NCBI GenBank assembly: GCA_900155495.1
Contig: FTLJ01000334.1
Span: forward strand, 1 to 64,000
Direction: 5' to 3'
Source: Porogramme epimiltina
Taxonomy: Eukaryota > Basidiomycota > Agaricomycetes > Polyporales > Polyporaceae
DNA: 64,000 bases
The notes under the pieces were generated by a model. That model had not been told where the DNA came from. It saw nothing but the letters and a program-made list of their open reading frames with translations, and ran no database searches. Position 1 is the first letter of the stretch, and every line of letters begins with the position of its first letter. Made by a program: the position numbers and the translations under genes. Of the stretch, positions 22,027 to 35,017 are shown one piece after another.

Positions 22027-25000
22027 TCAGTAACTAAATATCATCAACCACGGGTTGAGGACGATCTGTCGTCCGCAGACAGACGTCAGCTCTAGGGCGA
22101 TGGAGAAAATTGTGGGGTACGCACCGGGAATAAGATGTGGCAACCGACCACAACGGCGAGGGGGAAGATGACGGCCCATCCCGAGCCGTCGATACGCCAA
22201 GCAAGGGGCACGAGTGGAGTGCTCAGAATGATCATTGCGAATACGAGAACCCACGACACGAGCCAGGAAGACCAGAAGCGTTTGAAGATCTTCGGGACCT
22301 CCTTGAAGAAGTTCGACCGCTCCACCTCCTTCTTCGTCGCGCCCCAGGTCATGTTGTACGAAAACGTGTGCGCGAGGATAGCTTGAGATACCGGGATGGA
22401 GAGACCGCCGAAGAAGAAGAAGCTACAGCGGGCGTGAGCGTCTGCCGCGAAACCGCTTGGCGAATGGGCGGCGTGAATGTGAGAGAACGTACAAGAAAGG
22501 TATCCACATGATGTTTTGGAACAGCGCAGTCATCTGTCAAATATAGTTCAGGCAACAATTCGGTCAGCGCGCGACAGAAGGAACTTACGATCGGCTTCTC
22601 TCCGAGACGGTATTCGAGCAGCGTGAACCCGACATTGCCAGACCCGATGAATACCACCGTGGTCGCGAGCCAGATCTCGAAACTGTGCATGTAAAAACCG
22701 TCGACGGGGAACTGGAATCCCAGTAGTACGTAGTTAATGACGCTGATAGTGATCGACGCGGCGATACCGTCTACGATGGCGGATGAGGTCAGCAACGGAC
22801 CACGGGGAGCGGTCTCGACGTCACCGCCGTCACTTACAGTACGAGAACATGTACGCTAGCATGGAGAACTTGTAGTGCAGAGGCGCGCCGGACCAAAGGA
22901 ATCTGTGGATCTGGCGCGCGATCGGCCCTTTGCGCCACCACTGTGCGATAGGGTTGAAGAGTAGCTCGTTACATCCTGCAGCGAGAAAACGTCAGTCCCC
23001 TCCCCTCCACCACGCGTTCCGGGCATCGGAACACGCACCGTACGCGTATTTCTGCCACCGGTTAAGCTCGTCGTCGACGGTAAGCGACACGCCCTCTTTG
23101 AAGCCGCCCTTGGAGTACGTCGCCCAGCGGATAATGTACCCACGCATTTGCAGGCGAAGCGCCATGTCAAAGTCTTCGGACACGTTTGACTCGGACCAAA
23201 TCTTCTCCACATCGTCAGCGGGGTCAACGAAGGCCGCGTCTTGGATGGCCTTCCACCGGAGGAACGCGTTGTGTCCGACGAAGGGCGCAACCTCGCCGTT
23301 TGCGCAGCCTACACCCAGGAAGCGCCCTATAAGCGCCAAGCCCCGGGACCGAACAGAAGAGAGCGAGGTCTACGCACTGAGGGAGATGCACCTATTGATT
23401 CTGCGCGTGAAGTACGCAATGCCGTTCTCAAAGTAGTGGTGCGCGACCTGCATGACGTCGGACTCGTGCTGGATGATCGCGACCGTCGGACACTCCGCCA
23501 TCTCCCGCGCGGCGTCCCGGAGACAGTCCTCGGGCACGACCGTGTCCGAGTCGACGAGCAGCACGTACTCGCCGAGCCGGCACGCGCGGCCGTTCGCCGC
23601 CCAGGGGCGGAACCGGCGCCCGCTCGCCTCGTACACCTCGTCGATCGCCATCTGGAGCGCCTTCTCCTCGAGGTCCAGCGTCTCGTCCTGCGCCGACGGC
23701 GCCGCGGACGCCGCGTCGCTCCCGCTCCCCGCGCGCATCCGCTGCCCCACGCCCGGGTTCACCACCCCCTGGTCCTCGCCGTCGTGGTTCCGGTACTGCA
23801 TCCCGTAGCGCATGCGCTCGTCCGCGTTGTGCGGGACCGAGACGCTTGCGCGGCCCGCCGGGCCACCCGCGCCGGGGCCCTTCTCGCGGGCGAGGAGGTC
23901 GGCGAGGTGTTTCTCTGCCTTGAGCGAGAGCGAGAGGGCGTAGTTCATGTTCGACGCCTTCTTGAACCGACCCGCACGCTTGAACCCGTCGGCGGAGCTG
24001 TCGTGCTTGGGACGCGCGACCCAGCCGATGCCGTGGGTGGCGTAGAAGAGGATGCGGGCGTCCCGCTCCTCAACCGGCAGCAGGCGGAGGCCGTCGTCGT
24101 TGATGAAGATCGTTGACGTGCCCCCCTGGCGTGCGTATGTTTGCATGGCCTTCTTGATGGACTCTATGGAAGGGGCACTATCGATTGCGTCAGTCGGGAA
24201 TCTCGTAAATGCCTCGGCTGTCGGACTTACAGGACGGTGTCCAAACCTTCTTTATACACGGGCATTTGAATGGTGATGTGCGGGAGGTTGTTATCGACGG
24301 CCTTGTTCGGGCGTGGCTTGACCGCAGAGTAGTACTTGGAATTTCTGTGGAACTGCGCGATGGGGCCGATGCACATGGAGACGTTCTGCATTATTTGAAT
24401 TGCAAAGAACTATTTGTTCGGGATGTGGTCAGCGCTGGCGAACTCAATGGCAGTAAGCGAGTTGTGCATACGAGCGAGATGCAAAAGAACAGCGGGAGAA
24501 GGGCGCAGAGTGCCAGTCGGATGAAGTTGCCGTCGAGCTGGACCTCCGTCAGGAGGATGTTGACGCCATTGCCGATGAAGACTGGCGCAATCCTCAGTTA
24601 CGGCCGGGCCCTGAGCAACCAGCGGGAGGGTCGGGCACTCACAGATACTCAATCCCGCAGCCAAACCGTTATAGATCGGCGCGAGCAGCATGGGCCTCCT
24701 GGGCTCCGGGCCTGCCTCGACATCCGCGTAAGTGTCCACAGAGTCCGACTCTGAGACCATCACCGTCTTCTTCCCTCCCCACCACGCCCTCTTCGTCTTC
24801 GTTCTCGGACCGTCCGCCTCCGCCGCAGCCGGGTCCTTCTCTGCGCCCAACGCCAGCTCCTCCGCGCTCATGCCGAGCACGCCACCCGACCCGACAAATA
24901 CGCCTCGGGGAGTGCCAGGCACCGGTGTGCCCCGGCCAGGAGTTCCTGCCGGGACCCCCGAGTGCCGGCGTAGCTGGTTGTTCGACAAGCGGGTGTTGAG

Positions 25001-26727
25001 CTGTTGCAGTGAATGTCCCGAGATGGAGCCTGGATATCAGAGAAAGACGCATATAGTCAGTATCAGGGTAGGCGATAGAGCGTCTGCCGGACCACAACGT
25101 GAGATAGAAGGCAGAGGTACACGGAGAGTGAATTTTGAGCGGTGAAGAGAACGGTCCGATAAAGGAAATCTTTCACGTTCATAAAGGTCGGGAAAGGAAT
25201 AGAATGGGGCGAAGCGGCTGCGCGTGATGCGCCGTAACGAAGCTCAGAAGAGTTCTGTTCACAGCCGAGGAGAGAAGTTTCGCGCGAACGCGTCGCATGA
25301 ATGCTATGGAAGCGTGCGCATTCTCGCTCCAAGATGCCGGGCGCGGCGTGCCGCCGTGAGAGGAGAACAGAAGGCACTCACCAGCAACGCTCGCAGGATG
25401 GCTGTTCGAGCTTGTAGGGTGCGAGTTGGGCACCCCTGGCCTCGAACGCCAGAGTAGCTTGATCAGGCGTTCTTCGAAGTCATGGCATGTTGGGATGATA
25501 GTGTCAATTGAGTCGGACCAAACGACGAGCACTCGTTCGTCCCGCTGAAATGAATAGTTTGGTGAGCCATCGCACCCCGAGGCAGGTCGGGAAAGGTGAG
25601 GAACACGTCTGTGCTGTAAAGACCACAAGAGAGGTGGTCGGACCCTCGCCTGGACCTTTCACGGGGTCGTAGATGGTAGTGGACGAAGACAAACGCGCAA
25701 AATGGCCGCGGCTAGGTGTTTCAGGCACCCAGCGCGCTACCGAGCACGCAAGCGCCCGCCCGCCCCTCGATGACGGGGTCAGCGACGGTGGCTGTAACTT
25801 TGAACAGGCACCGATCCTCCACACCACCACCATCTCTCGTCTGCGCATACTGAACGCCAGCTCCACACGTCCAGGCGTGGACGCGTGCCCGCCTCCCTCC
25901 GAAGATGCCCCACGGCAAAGCGGGCAATGTTCCCAAGAAGGAAGGCACGCGCCAGGCACGCAGCGCACGCACAATGAAGACCGCGTACGGCGCGCACGAA
26001 GATCGGCGCGGACATACGACCCGCACGGCGAGCTAGAATTACACGGGCGCATCCCGGGCGTGCGCAAAGATGCGCGCGAGGGGAGCATTGCCCGGACATG
26101 AGCGCGAGCACGGCGATCCATGGCCTCCGCGCGGCCCTGGTGCGCGTCCCACGGGTGGCGCACGCCGCGCGACAGGGCCAACTATTGCACCCAAATTACG
26201 GCAAGAAGGCGCGGCTCCCCCGGGGAGGCGGACGGTCGGACACCACACGGGCGGACGGGCGGACCAGCCGCAGCCGCGGACGGAAAGAAGGCACGACCAC
26301 TCACAATGAACGCCGCGCTCTGCTCCTTATCGGCCGTCGGGAGGTCGACCATGGTGTCCAGGATCTGGATGCGCGTGTTCGCGTCGATGTAGATCGACCT
26401 GTCCTCTGGCCCGCTGCAGCAGCAAAACACGGTGAGTCGGTGCTGCCCCCCCACCGCGAGCGGGACGTTGAACACGCACACTTCTGCAAAGGCGGCGTGC
26501 ACCGCTGCGCTGCGAACCTTGACCGCAACGGCAGGGTTGAGCGCGCGGATGGCGGACTCGAACGGCTCGAGCCCTAGGTTCTCGTAGGGGAAGACGCGGT
26601 ACTCCCCATTGTCGACGCGGAGGGCGACGCCGACGGAGATGTTGTCCTCGTTGGGGCGGAACCAGGCGTCGCCCTGGGTCTGCTTGAAAATGTGGTGGAG
26701 GAAGGCGTCGTACCGGTCGTAGTCCAT
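22027..26727 (-). CDS. Membrane family 2 glycosyltransferase (about 987 aa)
   Basis: Processive-type GT2 enzyme, probably making a wall or surface polysaccharide at a membrane; sugar and product unknown. Exons: 26727-26480, 26413-26305, 25544-25382, 25029-24643, 24581-24472, 24409-24231, 24177-23378, 23308-23039, 22975-22838, 22770-22589, 22533-22493, 22422-22125 and 22065-22027; phases all agree. Residues 1 to ~170 (starting MDYDRYDAFLHHIFKQTQGD) form a domain I recall preceding fungal GT2 catalytic regions (I believe DUF7928). A disordered Pro/Gly/Thr linker and two membrane helices follow. The catalytic core reads HITIQMPVYKEGL, FINDDG, LLVDSDTVV, SEDFDMALRL and NRWQKYAYG. Five or so C-terminal helices follow. 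Introns 2 and 3 (760 and 352 nt) are far longer than the rest. Divergent from the KRE6-like gene. Confidence 0.88.
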
Positions 26728-28296
26728 GGTGCTGGTGGCACGCCGGACGGCCTAGAAAGAGAGCGTGAAGACGAGGCGGCCTAGTAAGACGGTGTGAAGA
26801 CGAGACGGCCGTGGGGAGAAACTCGCTCGGAGGGCGGGGGGCGCGACGAGGAGTTTTGGGGACGGCTCGGGGCGTCGAGGGTGGGGAGGAGGAGAAGAGG
26901 AAGTCGGGACGGCGGTCGGAGGGCGGACGGCTGCTGAACGCATGCGATGCCAACTTCTTCAAGAGCCCACTCGGACCCAGACATTCGCACGAAATTCCTA
27001 GCAATATCCGGCGCACCGCCGCCGCCCGTCTCCTTATCGAACCCCACGACGCAGCGCACGCCCAGACGCCACCCGCTCTGTGTCCTATTTCGGGGCAGCG
27101 CTGCCTCCGCCGCGTGTGTTCTCTTCGCATCCGCCGAGGTTGTTTTTCGCATCCTCCTGCCAAAACAACCGTTGTGCTGACCAAATTTCCCTCTATCGTT
27201 CTCAGAGGGCCTCTCTCGGGCCCCTGCGCGAACAGTGTCGCAGACAACACCCCTTGCTCCGGGGAGCGGCGCGGCGTGGATAGACAGACTCGCCGGCGGG
27301 GACGATTGATGCTCCAAAACACCACTTTCATATGAGGAAGACCCCGGAACCCCGCTACCATCAAACTCAGCACTTGTAAGCTGTGACGTCACTGCTTTTC
27401 GGGCTATCTCTCCCTCCTGCTGTCGATCGCCGACGCTAGCAATTCCTGGCCGCATCGCCGAGGTTACGGCTGTCGCACGACAGACCGTGGCCGCCCAAGC
27501 AGACCCACGCGCGTGCCTGGGCCGTCGCCGCGCACTCTCTCATGGGGATGGGGGCGGCGCTACGACGGCCCGTGGCACGCATTTTGACATTTGCTTGGAT
27601 GGGGGCGGTTGTTGCGCGCCGCTGCGATCTCGGTCACGTACTGCTGCCCAGTTGTTCTCATCCGCCGCGCGTCCATGCCGCTCACGCCCGCCATCCGGCC
27701 CTCCTCCATTTCGGAAACCTGGCGCGTTCCATGCCTCGGCTCGCTGTGGCCGCACCTGGGGGTGATGGTAAACGCGTGGTTGATCCGTGCACGCTCATCC
27801 CGAGCCTTGCTGTTGGACACCGTCCGTGCGTCGGCGACTCGGTGGGCAGCGCGAACGATCGAGGGCGCACGGGTGTCCGTAATCGGGGTCGTACGCGCGG
27901 TGTATCTCGCTCGCTCTGACGCGCACCTGAGGCCGACCTGACGTCGGGTGCCCCGGCAACGGTGGAGCAGCGTGCGCCCCGGCGTCGAGCGAGAAAAATG
28001 AGCTACTACCTCCGGGGACCCCGGATACTGCTGCCGTTGTTCAACATAGGCGCGCGGGCATAGACAGCTCGTTGGCCGGCGAACGGCTTATCTGGAGAAG
28101 CCACCATGGCCGCGCAAAAGGTGGACTGGAACCATCTCCTCCTCGTGGATTCCTTCCATCCCTCCCGCCCACAAAACGTTCGCAGGCCCTCTTGCTTCCG
28201 GTCCACGACGACCCCCTTCCTCATCCCCGACGGTCGTCCACCGCATAACGAGCCCCTCCCGACCGTCGCACGCTAACCGGCCAGCCCTCTTCCCCC
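26728..28296. promoter_or_regulatory. Divergent promoter region, GT2 / KRE6-like
   Basis: About 1.57 kb separates the two start codons, which point away from each other. The sequence is GC-rich with many chance frames and no recognised gene. Both neighbours act in wall polysaccharide synthesis, so shared control is plausible but not shown. Confidence 0.5.
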
Positions 28297-31207
28297 ATGT
28301 TTCGCAGAAGAGACTCCGCGGGGCGCACCGCGTACTCGTCTGCGGACGCGTATCGTGCGCTCGGCGGATCCACTCCGTCCTCCAACTCGCACTCAGGCCA
28401 CGGCCACAACGACTCTAGCGAAGACGAGGCGCACCTCCAACGGCATGCCGGCACGACACCCATCGCAGAGGCGTTCGCGCGTCGCCGCACGAGTGACGCC
28501 TCGCGCAGCAACAACACGGCGGTACCGCTCTCTCCGCCGCGGCCTCGATTCGCGACGGGCGACGGGCGTTCGTCGTGGAGCTCGGAGAACAACTCTTCTC
28601 TCAACGGCGAGCAGAGCGACTCGGACACCGCGCCGCCACCGCCGCCAGGGAAGGCCGGCTCTGAAGCGAGCACGGTCCGGCCCGCCCCGCGCGCCACTCC
28701 GGCTCGGCCGCGGACGCAGGCCCCACCCACGCAGCCCGTGTCGCCTGCGAACCCGCGCCTGCGTGCGCGCAACCACCGGCGAAGCTCCTCGATCGCAAGG
28801 GAGTACGCCCCTGAAGCGGACGCCGAAGACGTGACTTCTGTAAAGTCTGCAGCCCCGTCGTCCGTCCCGTCGTCCGTTCCTTCGTCTGTCCTTTCCCCCG
28901 TCAGCATGGCCTCCAACCCGTTCGACACCCCCACCAACTCCCTCTACGGTGCCATGCCCCCCATCCCTGCCTCGCCCCAGACCGGCCGCGCGCCCCCCTC
29001 CGCGTTCCCATTCCTCTCGCACCCCGGAAATCCAGACCCTGGGACTCCCATCCCCGGCATGGGTCGCCGCACGTCCATCGAGAGCATCCGGGCTCGCGAG
29101 GCCGCACACGCGCGCTCCCCCAGCACTCCGAACTACCCGGGGACCGTCTACCCCGCGGGCGGCACCGCCGCGGGATACGGCCTGCTCTCACACGGTGCCG
29201 CGAGCAGTGGCGACCTCGCCGGGGATCTAGGGCGCCCCTACGCGCCTTTTATGGACGGCGGTATACCATCCCGCGAGGGCAGTGCGACGCCCCCGACTCC
29301 GATGTCCAGCCAGAACCGGCTCTACATGACGAGCGCGGCTGCCGCGATGTCTGCCGGAGGCGCCCAATATGCGTACGCGCCCGCGCCAGAGGGGGCCGCG
29401 CACCTCCCGCGCTCGCACTCCAGCCCCGCGCTCAACATGCGCGCGCCCTTCCTCTCGCCCGCGTCGCGCCCGACGTCGTCGCTCTGGTCCCCGCCGTCGT
29501 ACCCGTACCCCCACGCCCCCGGGGGGCAGGCGAGCAGCGCGGCGTCGAGCGCAGCGTTCCCGCGCAAGGCGCGCCCGCCGATGCCGTCCTCGCGTCTCTC
29601 GCAGAAGCTGTCCGCGGCGGACAAGCCGTGGCTCAAATCCCGCGACTGCCGCGACCGCGCGTCGTGGTGGCTCACGTTCGCGATGCTCTGGCTCGGCGTC
29701 GCCGGCGCTGCGATCCTCTGCTTCATCGGATGGGGTGACGTGATGCTCCTCAAGGACTCGGACCTGTGCATGGTGTTCAGCGACGATTTCGACAGCCTCG
29801 ACCTCAACAAGTGGACGCGTGATGTCGAGCTCGGCGGGTTCGGCAACGGGGAGTTCCAGATGACGACTGCGCTCGACCAGAACCTTTTCGTCCAGGATGG
29901 AGAACTGTACATCATGCCGACGTTCACCTCGGATACCCTTGGCTCCGAGTCGAAGGTCACTGATGGCGGGAGCTATACCCTCGATGGCTGCACCACCCAG
30001 GGAAACAAGGTGAGTTTTTATCTGAATGTCATTGTTCGCGCTCTGAGCTCCATATGCATGTGAAGTCTGCTTGCACGGCGACATCGGACAAAGGCGACAA
30101 GCGGGCTATCGAGCCTGTGATGTCTGCGCGCATTAACACCATGAACTCGGCGACCATCGCATTCGGCAAGGTCGAGGTGCGCGCAAAGATCCCCACCGGC
30201 GACTGGCTCTGGCCTGCGATCTGGATGCTGCCAGAGGACAACAAATACGGTCCGTGGCCCCTGAGCGGGGAGATTGACGTGCGTCATCCTCGCACTCTAT
30301 TCCGACGTGCGACTGACAGAATGTCCCTTCCGCTCGCCCTTAACGCTATCAGCTCATGGAAGCCCGCGGGAACGCGCCGTCGTACCCCGCGCAGGGCCGG
30401 AACTTTGTCCGCGCCTCGCTCAACTACGGGCCCATCGCATCGCTCCCGACGCAAATTTTCGGCTTTATCTCGGAGAAGCAGACGTCGTTTGCCCAGGACT
30501 TCCACACGTACGCGGTCGAGTGGACCCCCGACTGGATGCGTTTCTACGTCGACTCGCGCCTGAAGGCGATGATGAACCTCAAGATCACGGGCAAGGGCGG
30601 TCAGGACTTTTTCAAGCGCGGCAACTACCCCGACACGACCACGAACGGCTCCAATGTCGCCGTCGTCGTGGACGATATCTGGGCCAAGGCCGGCGGGAGC
30701 GCTGCGGCGCCGTTCGACCAGCGTGAGTGTATTCTCCCGCCCACGCCTCCCTTCTCCCACCCTATCACTGCGATCCCTCGCGGGGACAGAGCGGGCGCGC
30801 GCTGACCTATCTTATCTGCACGCCCCCTCTCGCCGTATTTTTGGAAATCCCTGCAGAATTTTACCTCATCCTCGACGTCGCCGCAGGCGGGACGAGCGGC
30901 TGGTTCCCGGACGGCGTGGGCGGCAAGCCGTGGTTCGACGGGTCGGACACGGCCATGTTCGACTTTGCCAGCGCGCAGGATACGTGGTCCGCGACCTGGC
31001 CGTCGTCCTCTGCGGACCGGGCGATGCGCGTGTAAGTGCCTCTTTATCTCTACTATCTCTTCGCGGCGGCGCGAGGCGGATTCTCGGCCTCGCGCATGCG
31101 CGCGCGCGCGTTCTCCCTGCGACCGCGGACGCTGACCGGAGCTCCCTTGTTCTTCCTTTCGCGTTCGCAGCGACTACGTCAAGATGTGGAAGCTCGGAGC
31201 GTGCTGA
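28297..31207 (+). CDS. KRE6/SKN1-type GH16 glucan synthesis protein (835 aa)
   Basis: Type II membrane protein of the secretory pathway needed in yeasts for beta-1,6-glucan; it carries a glycoside hydrolase 16 fold. Exons: 28297-30009, 30066-30278, 30353-30722, 30857-31031 and 31171-31207. The first ~450 residues are a Ser/Pro/Ala-rich cytosolic tail. One membrane helix lies near 457-480 (WWLTFAMLWLGVAGAAILCF). The lumenal domain begins FSDDFDSLDLNKWTRD. The catalytic-type motif GEIDLME is cut by an intron between Asp642 and Leu643. FYLILDVAAGGTSGWFPD and the ending DYVKMWKLGAC are typical of the family. The start gives the usual long tail. Whether it is an enzyme or a scaffold is unsettled for the family. 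Confidence 0.92.
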
Positions 31208-34200
31208 GCGATCAGCGCCCCCGGCGTTGCCCTGCCCGCGCGCGCCGGCCGTTTATCTCTCCGCGCCAGCCCTAGCCGTTTTTGCTCGTACACCGAGACG
31301 GACTGAGAACCCCGACTAGAAGAGGACCCTGCACTCATACCCGCTCGCGGACACACGTACACGCGCCTCCCCCTTCGCACCCTGTAGAGCCTCCCCTCCC
31401 CTTCCCCTCCCGTGCCTGCCCAGCAGAACGGCCTCTCTGAGGCTCGACGCGCCCCCGCTTCTTTTTTACACCCGTCATTTCCGCTCCTCGTGGTCGTGCC
31501 TGCGCGGTGCTTCCGCTGCTGCTGCTGCTGCTGCTCCTGTATGATTATAGCCTGTCTTATACGGTACCACCGCCCCTCGCTGCTTGTTTGCTACATTAAT
31601 GGGCCGCGCGCGCAGAGCCCTGCGCGCGCGGCGGCCGTTGCCTCCGCTCTTTTTCATCCACGCCCGCACCGCCTACGCGCTGTTATAATTTCGCCCGCTG
31701 CCCGTGCCAGTCGCCTTGACGAACGCTTTCGGACGCCTCCTCGTTCACGACTTCCGACGTTGTTACTCGCTGCTACCTACAGTGCCCGTGTTGTGTCCGG
31801 CTGCAGAGCCGCATCCACCCCTACCCCCACCCCCCTTCCACCACGTACACCCCTGGTCCTGGTTGCTGCCGATCCCACTTGTCGTTCCCACCGCCCTTGT
31901 ACTTACACGCATGCCCCTGGGCCTGGACGTCGTCATACACCGTGGTCGTCGTGGTTGTCATACATGCGGTCATCACCTGCTCACCTGCTCACCCGTGCAC
32001 CTCCGGAGAACTAAGAACAACTCTGCGGAGGGTGTGCGGCGCGCGCGCGCGCCGTATCCCCGTCTCCTCCTGCCAGCGTGCCCGCGCAGAGCTCCGGGCG
32101 CGGATGGCGTGCGTTCTGGGCCCGATGAGAGACATCTTGAGACGCCACCGACGCAAAGCTGGTGCACAGCAATGCCTCATACGCGCGTCATCGACGACGT
32201 CCCCCGCGTGCACGCGCGTTTCGACTCCAATATATTCCTCACAACACCTTCGAAGTCTGACCGGGCGGGCCCCTATCGGAGCCCCCTGCGCGCGCAAGCG
32301 CCGCGTCGGCGGGACAATGGCGCCGTTGAGTTCTTCGCATGAGCGCTGAGTGCTGAATGGCAGACGCGCCCGAACTCTGTAAATTTTGGCATATGTACTC
32401 AGTGCACGCGACTGCCGTGAGCCGCGCCCGGCGGCGCGAGCGGGGGAGATTAACCACATTAGCTCCCCGTGCGCAGGGGCGGGCGTGGCGGAGGCGGCGG
32501 TGGCGAGTGTCTTTACGTGCTCGGCGCCGTCGCGGGTACGCAAGAAATCCCCTTCTCGCGAGCCGACGGGGGCGTACGTTGCCCCGTACGTCGCGGGGAG
32601 CTCGACGCGGAGTGAGCGCCACGCCACGCGACCCCAAAATATTATTTGCGTGGGAGAAGGGGGAGGGGGCGGGACCCGCGCTCCGCCGGGGCCTGGTTCG
32701 GTGTTTGGAGCTTGTACGGCAGGGCGTGCTAGGGTTCACGTCTGCTCGCCGCGCGCGCAGGGTCTGCGGTTCCCGAACAGAAGGTGCTTATATCGACGTC
32801 GACGAGGAGGAGGGCCGAATACATTGGAGCCGCCGTCGCGGGTGGATCGCGACGCGCCTTGTTCTGTTTACCCGCCCGGGGAGATGGGAGGGCCGGAGGG
32901 GCGCCTTCGCTTTCCTGGCTTCCGCTGAGGTTTTGAGTTTCGGAGAGGCCCGCGGGTCGAGTCGAGTCTGCAGCCGCCGCCATCGCCATCGCCATCGCCG
33001 CCGCCGCTGCCACCGCGGTCGCCGTCGAGGCCCGTCTTGAACAATGAAATTCGGCGCCAGGCGTCGGGCATCCGGGGGCCTCAGGGTTCCCCGCTCCCCG
33101 GACGGTCCAGTCGCTGCGAACTGGGTGGCGTGCCGCGGACGTCCACCCGTGTGGTGGAGCTACTTGGAGAGGATGCCGTACGCCGGGGGGCCAGAGTTGC
33201 AGCGGGGGGCTCGCGACGGCGCAGCAATATATCTGATGACCTGTCGACACTCGGACACCTCGGTGGGAATTGGAGCCAAACGGCGGGTCATATGTCTCGG
33301 CCTGGTTAAGCTTTCGGCGTGCCTCTCGATCGTGTGCGGTGCGGGGCATTCGGAGGTGCGCGTCGGATGGGGCAAATCGTAGGGCGCGTTTGACTCGAGC
33401 TGTGCTTGTCCTCGATGAGGGTAGGACGTTCGCCGTATTTAACGGAGATCCTTCCAGCTGGTCTGATTAATGCAGCGTGGTGGAAGTTCTGTGGAACCCT
33501 GTCGCGTAAGGTGCGCATGGTGGCCAACTTCGGCGCTATGGTGCGTGCTCGTGATTGTATGCAAGACGGCATCCGCAGAGACTTCCGTGTTGTAGTCGCT
33601 GCACGGGTGGCAGCTGAGCATGCACAGGGACATAACTACGGAGTGGCCCAAACACTTATTACGAAAAGTGACAACACGGTTCGTCAGTTCGTGTAACGCC
33701 CATAATACATGAGCGGTGAGTACTCACGTTGTCGGTGATTATCTACGCAGCGACCGTAAAACCAACCGAACCGGGTCCTAAGGCCTAAGTAGTCATAGAC
33801 ATTCCGAGTGGGGCGGGAGTGATGCTATTGGATTCATTCCACGATGCCTTCGGATTGTGTTTGTCTTCGAGCTCCACGCCGCGTGCTTAGAGGCGGCCCC
33901 GATTTGATTCCGGATGCAATTATCAAAGGTGTGAGAAGGTACACAACGTTAAGCAAACAGCCACCATTAATCAGTGAACGTTGACGATGATCGTCGAAAT
34001 GTGATTGAGCGTACGGTGGAGCAATTTAACTCTACAGACGGCGGCGCTGAGCGCCGACTTACTAGTTGGCGAGGAATGGGATAACCAATCTTGGTGAACT
34101 TCGAGTACGGTTTAATTTGTCGTATGTCTCTATGAGTTGGTATACTTATGACCACCATGCTGGTGGGACACCGTTGGTCTCGTATCAACGCGCCACAGAA

Positions 34201-35017
34201 TCCCATAACGCACAGCACAACGCTCATTGCCTTCAGCCTAGGGGCCCAAACTTGAGGCCAAAGAAGGTTGTTTCAGTACAAGGAAAAGCTAGTGGTGGTT
34301 TGAAGTCATACTTACTTTTATTGTCCCTGGGAGTCACTGCAGGCCTGTCTTGAAAACTTGACGCGATGGTGAGCGATTGTGGACCATGACGGGGTACGCA
34401 GCGGACCTGGGGACATGCAATCATGAGTAGAAGTTATCGCTGTCCGCTTACCAGGCGGCGTTATGATGATGTGTAAGTCTCCAACGACGGTATCCATTGA
34501 AATTCAGCTCGAAGTTGCATAGTCCTCCGCCTAGAAGGCTCTGGATTGCGCGACTTTGGTCCAAACGGTACACAACGTCGCCGTTCTACCTACCCTGAGG
34601 GTCTAGGCTCGCCGGCGAACCTTCAAGGTAAACCTTTCAAGCGCTGTTCCATGAATCACCTTGCCAACTGAGAGGACAGTATGTGCTGCTGGGTGCTCTC
34701 ATCCCTACTTACAAGTAGTCCCCTTGGCTTCAAAGTCTCCTAAGTCAAGGCTCACTTGAAACTCGGAGGATCCTGCCAAGTCATGCGAGGCACGTGCAGC
34801 GTGACAGCGTGTCGCGCGAGCGTGATGGAGTGGAACGCGTCGGGTCACGAGCGCGAAACTCCATCGTCACGCGCCCGCCAAGCGTTCCGTGTCACGCGGC
34901 GGTGGCGGCGGCTCAGGAAGAGTCGCCTCACCACCAGCCTGTCTCTGCCTCCCGCTCCCGCTCTGCTTCTCCCTTCTGTCCTGGACGGACCTACGCTATC
35001 TACTACGTCTGTAAACA
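31208..35017. other. 3.8 kb gene-poor stretch
   Basis: 31.2-33.4 kb is GC-rich with overlapping chance frames and a short CTG run near 31.52 kb. About 33.4-34.9 kb is noticeably richer in A and T than its surroundings and holds short frames on both strands with no domain. No terminal repeats, transposase or reverse transcriptase were recognised, though an old element relic is possible. The promoter of UBA2 lies at the end. Confidence 0.45.

Noticed and set aside
23241..24116. A 291-codon + strand frame
   Set aside because: Antisense shadow of the GT2 catalytic exon.
25673..26101. Nested + strand ORF within the long GT2 intron
   Set aside because: No domain, no splice or promoter support; GC-rich chance frame. 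The intron length itself is reported as a finding.
31412..32349. Overlapping 150-212 codon frames after the KRE6-like gene
   Set aside because: Three phases are open at once with Pro/Arg/Ala-rich products, which points to base composition rather than coding.
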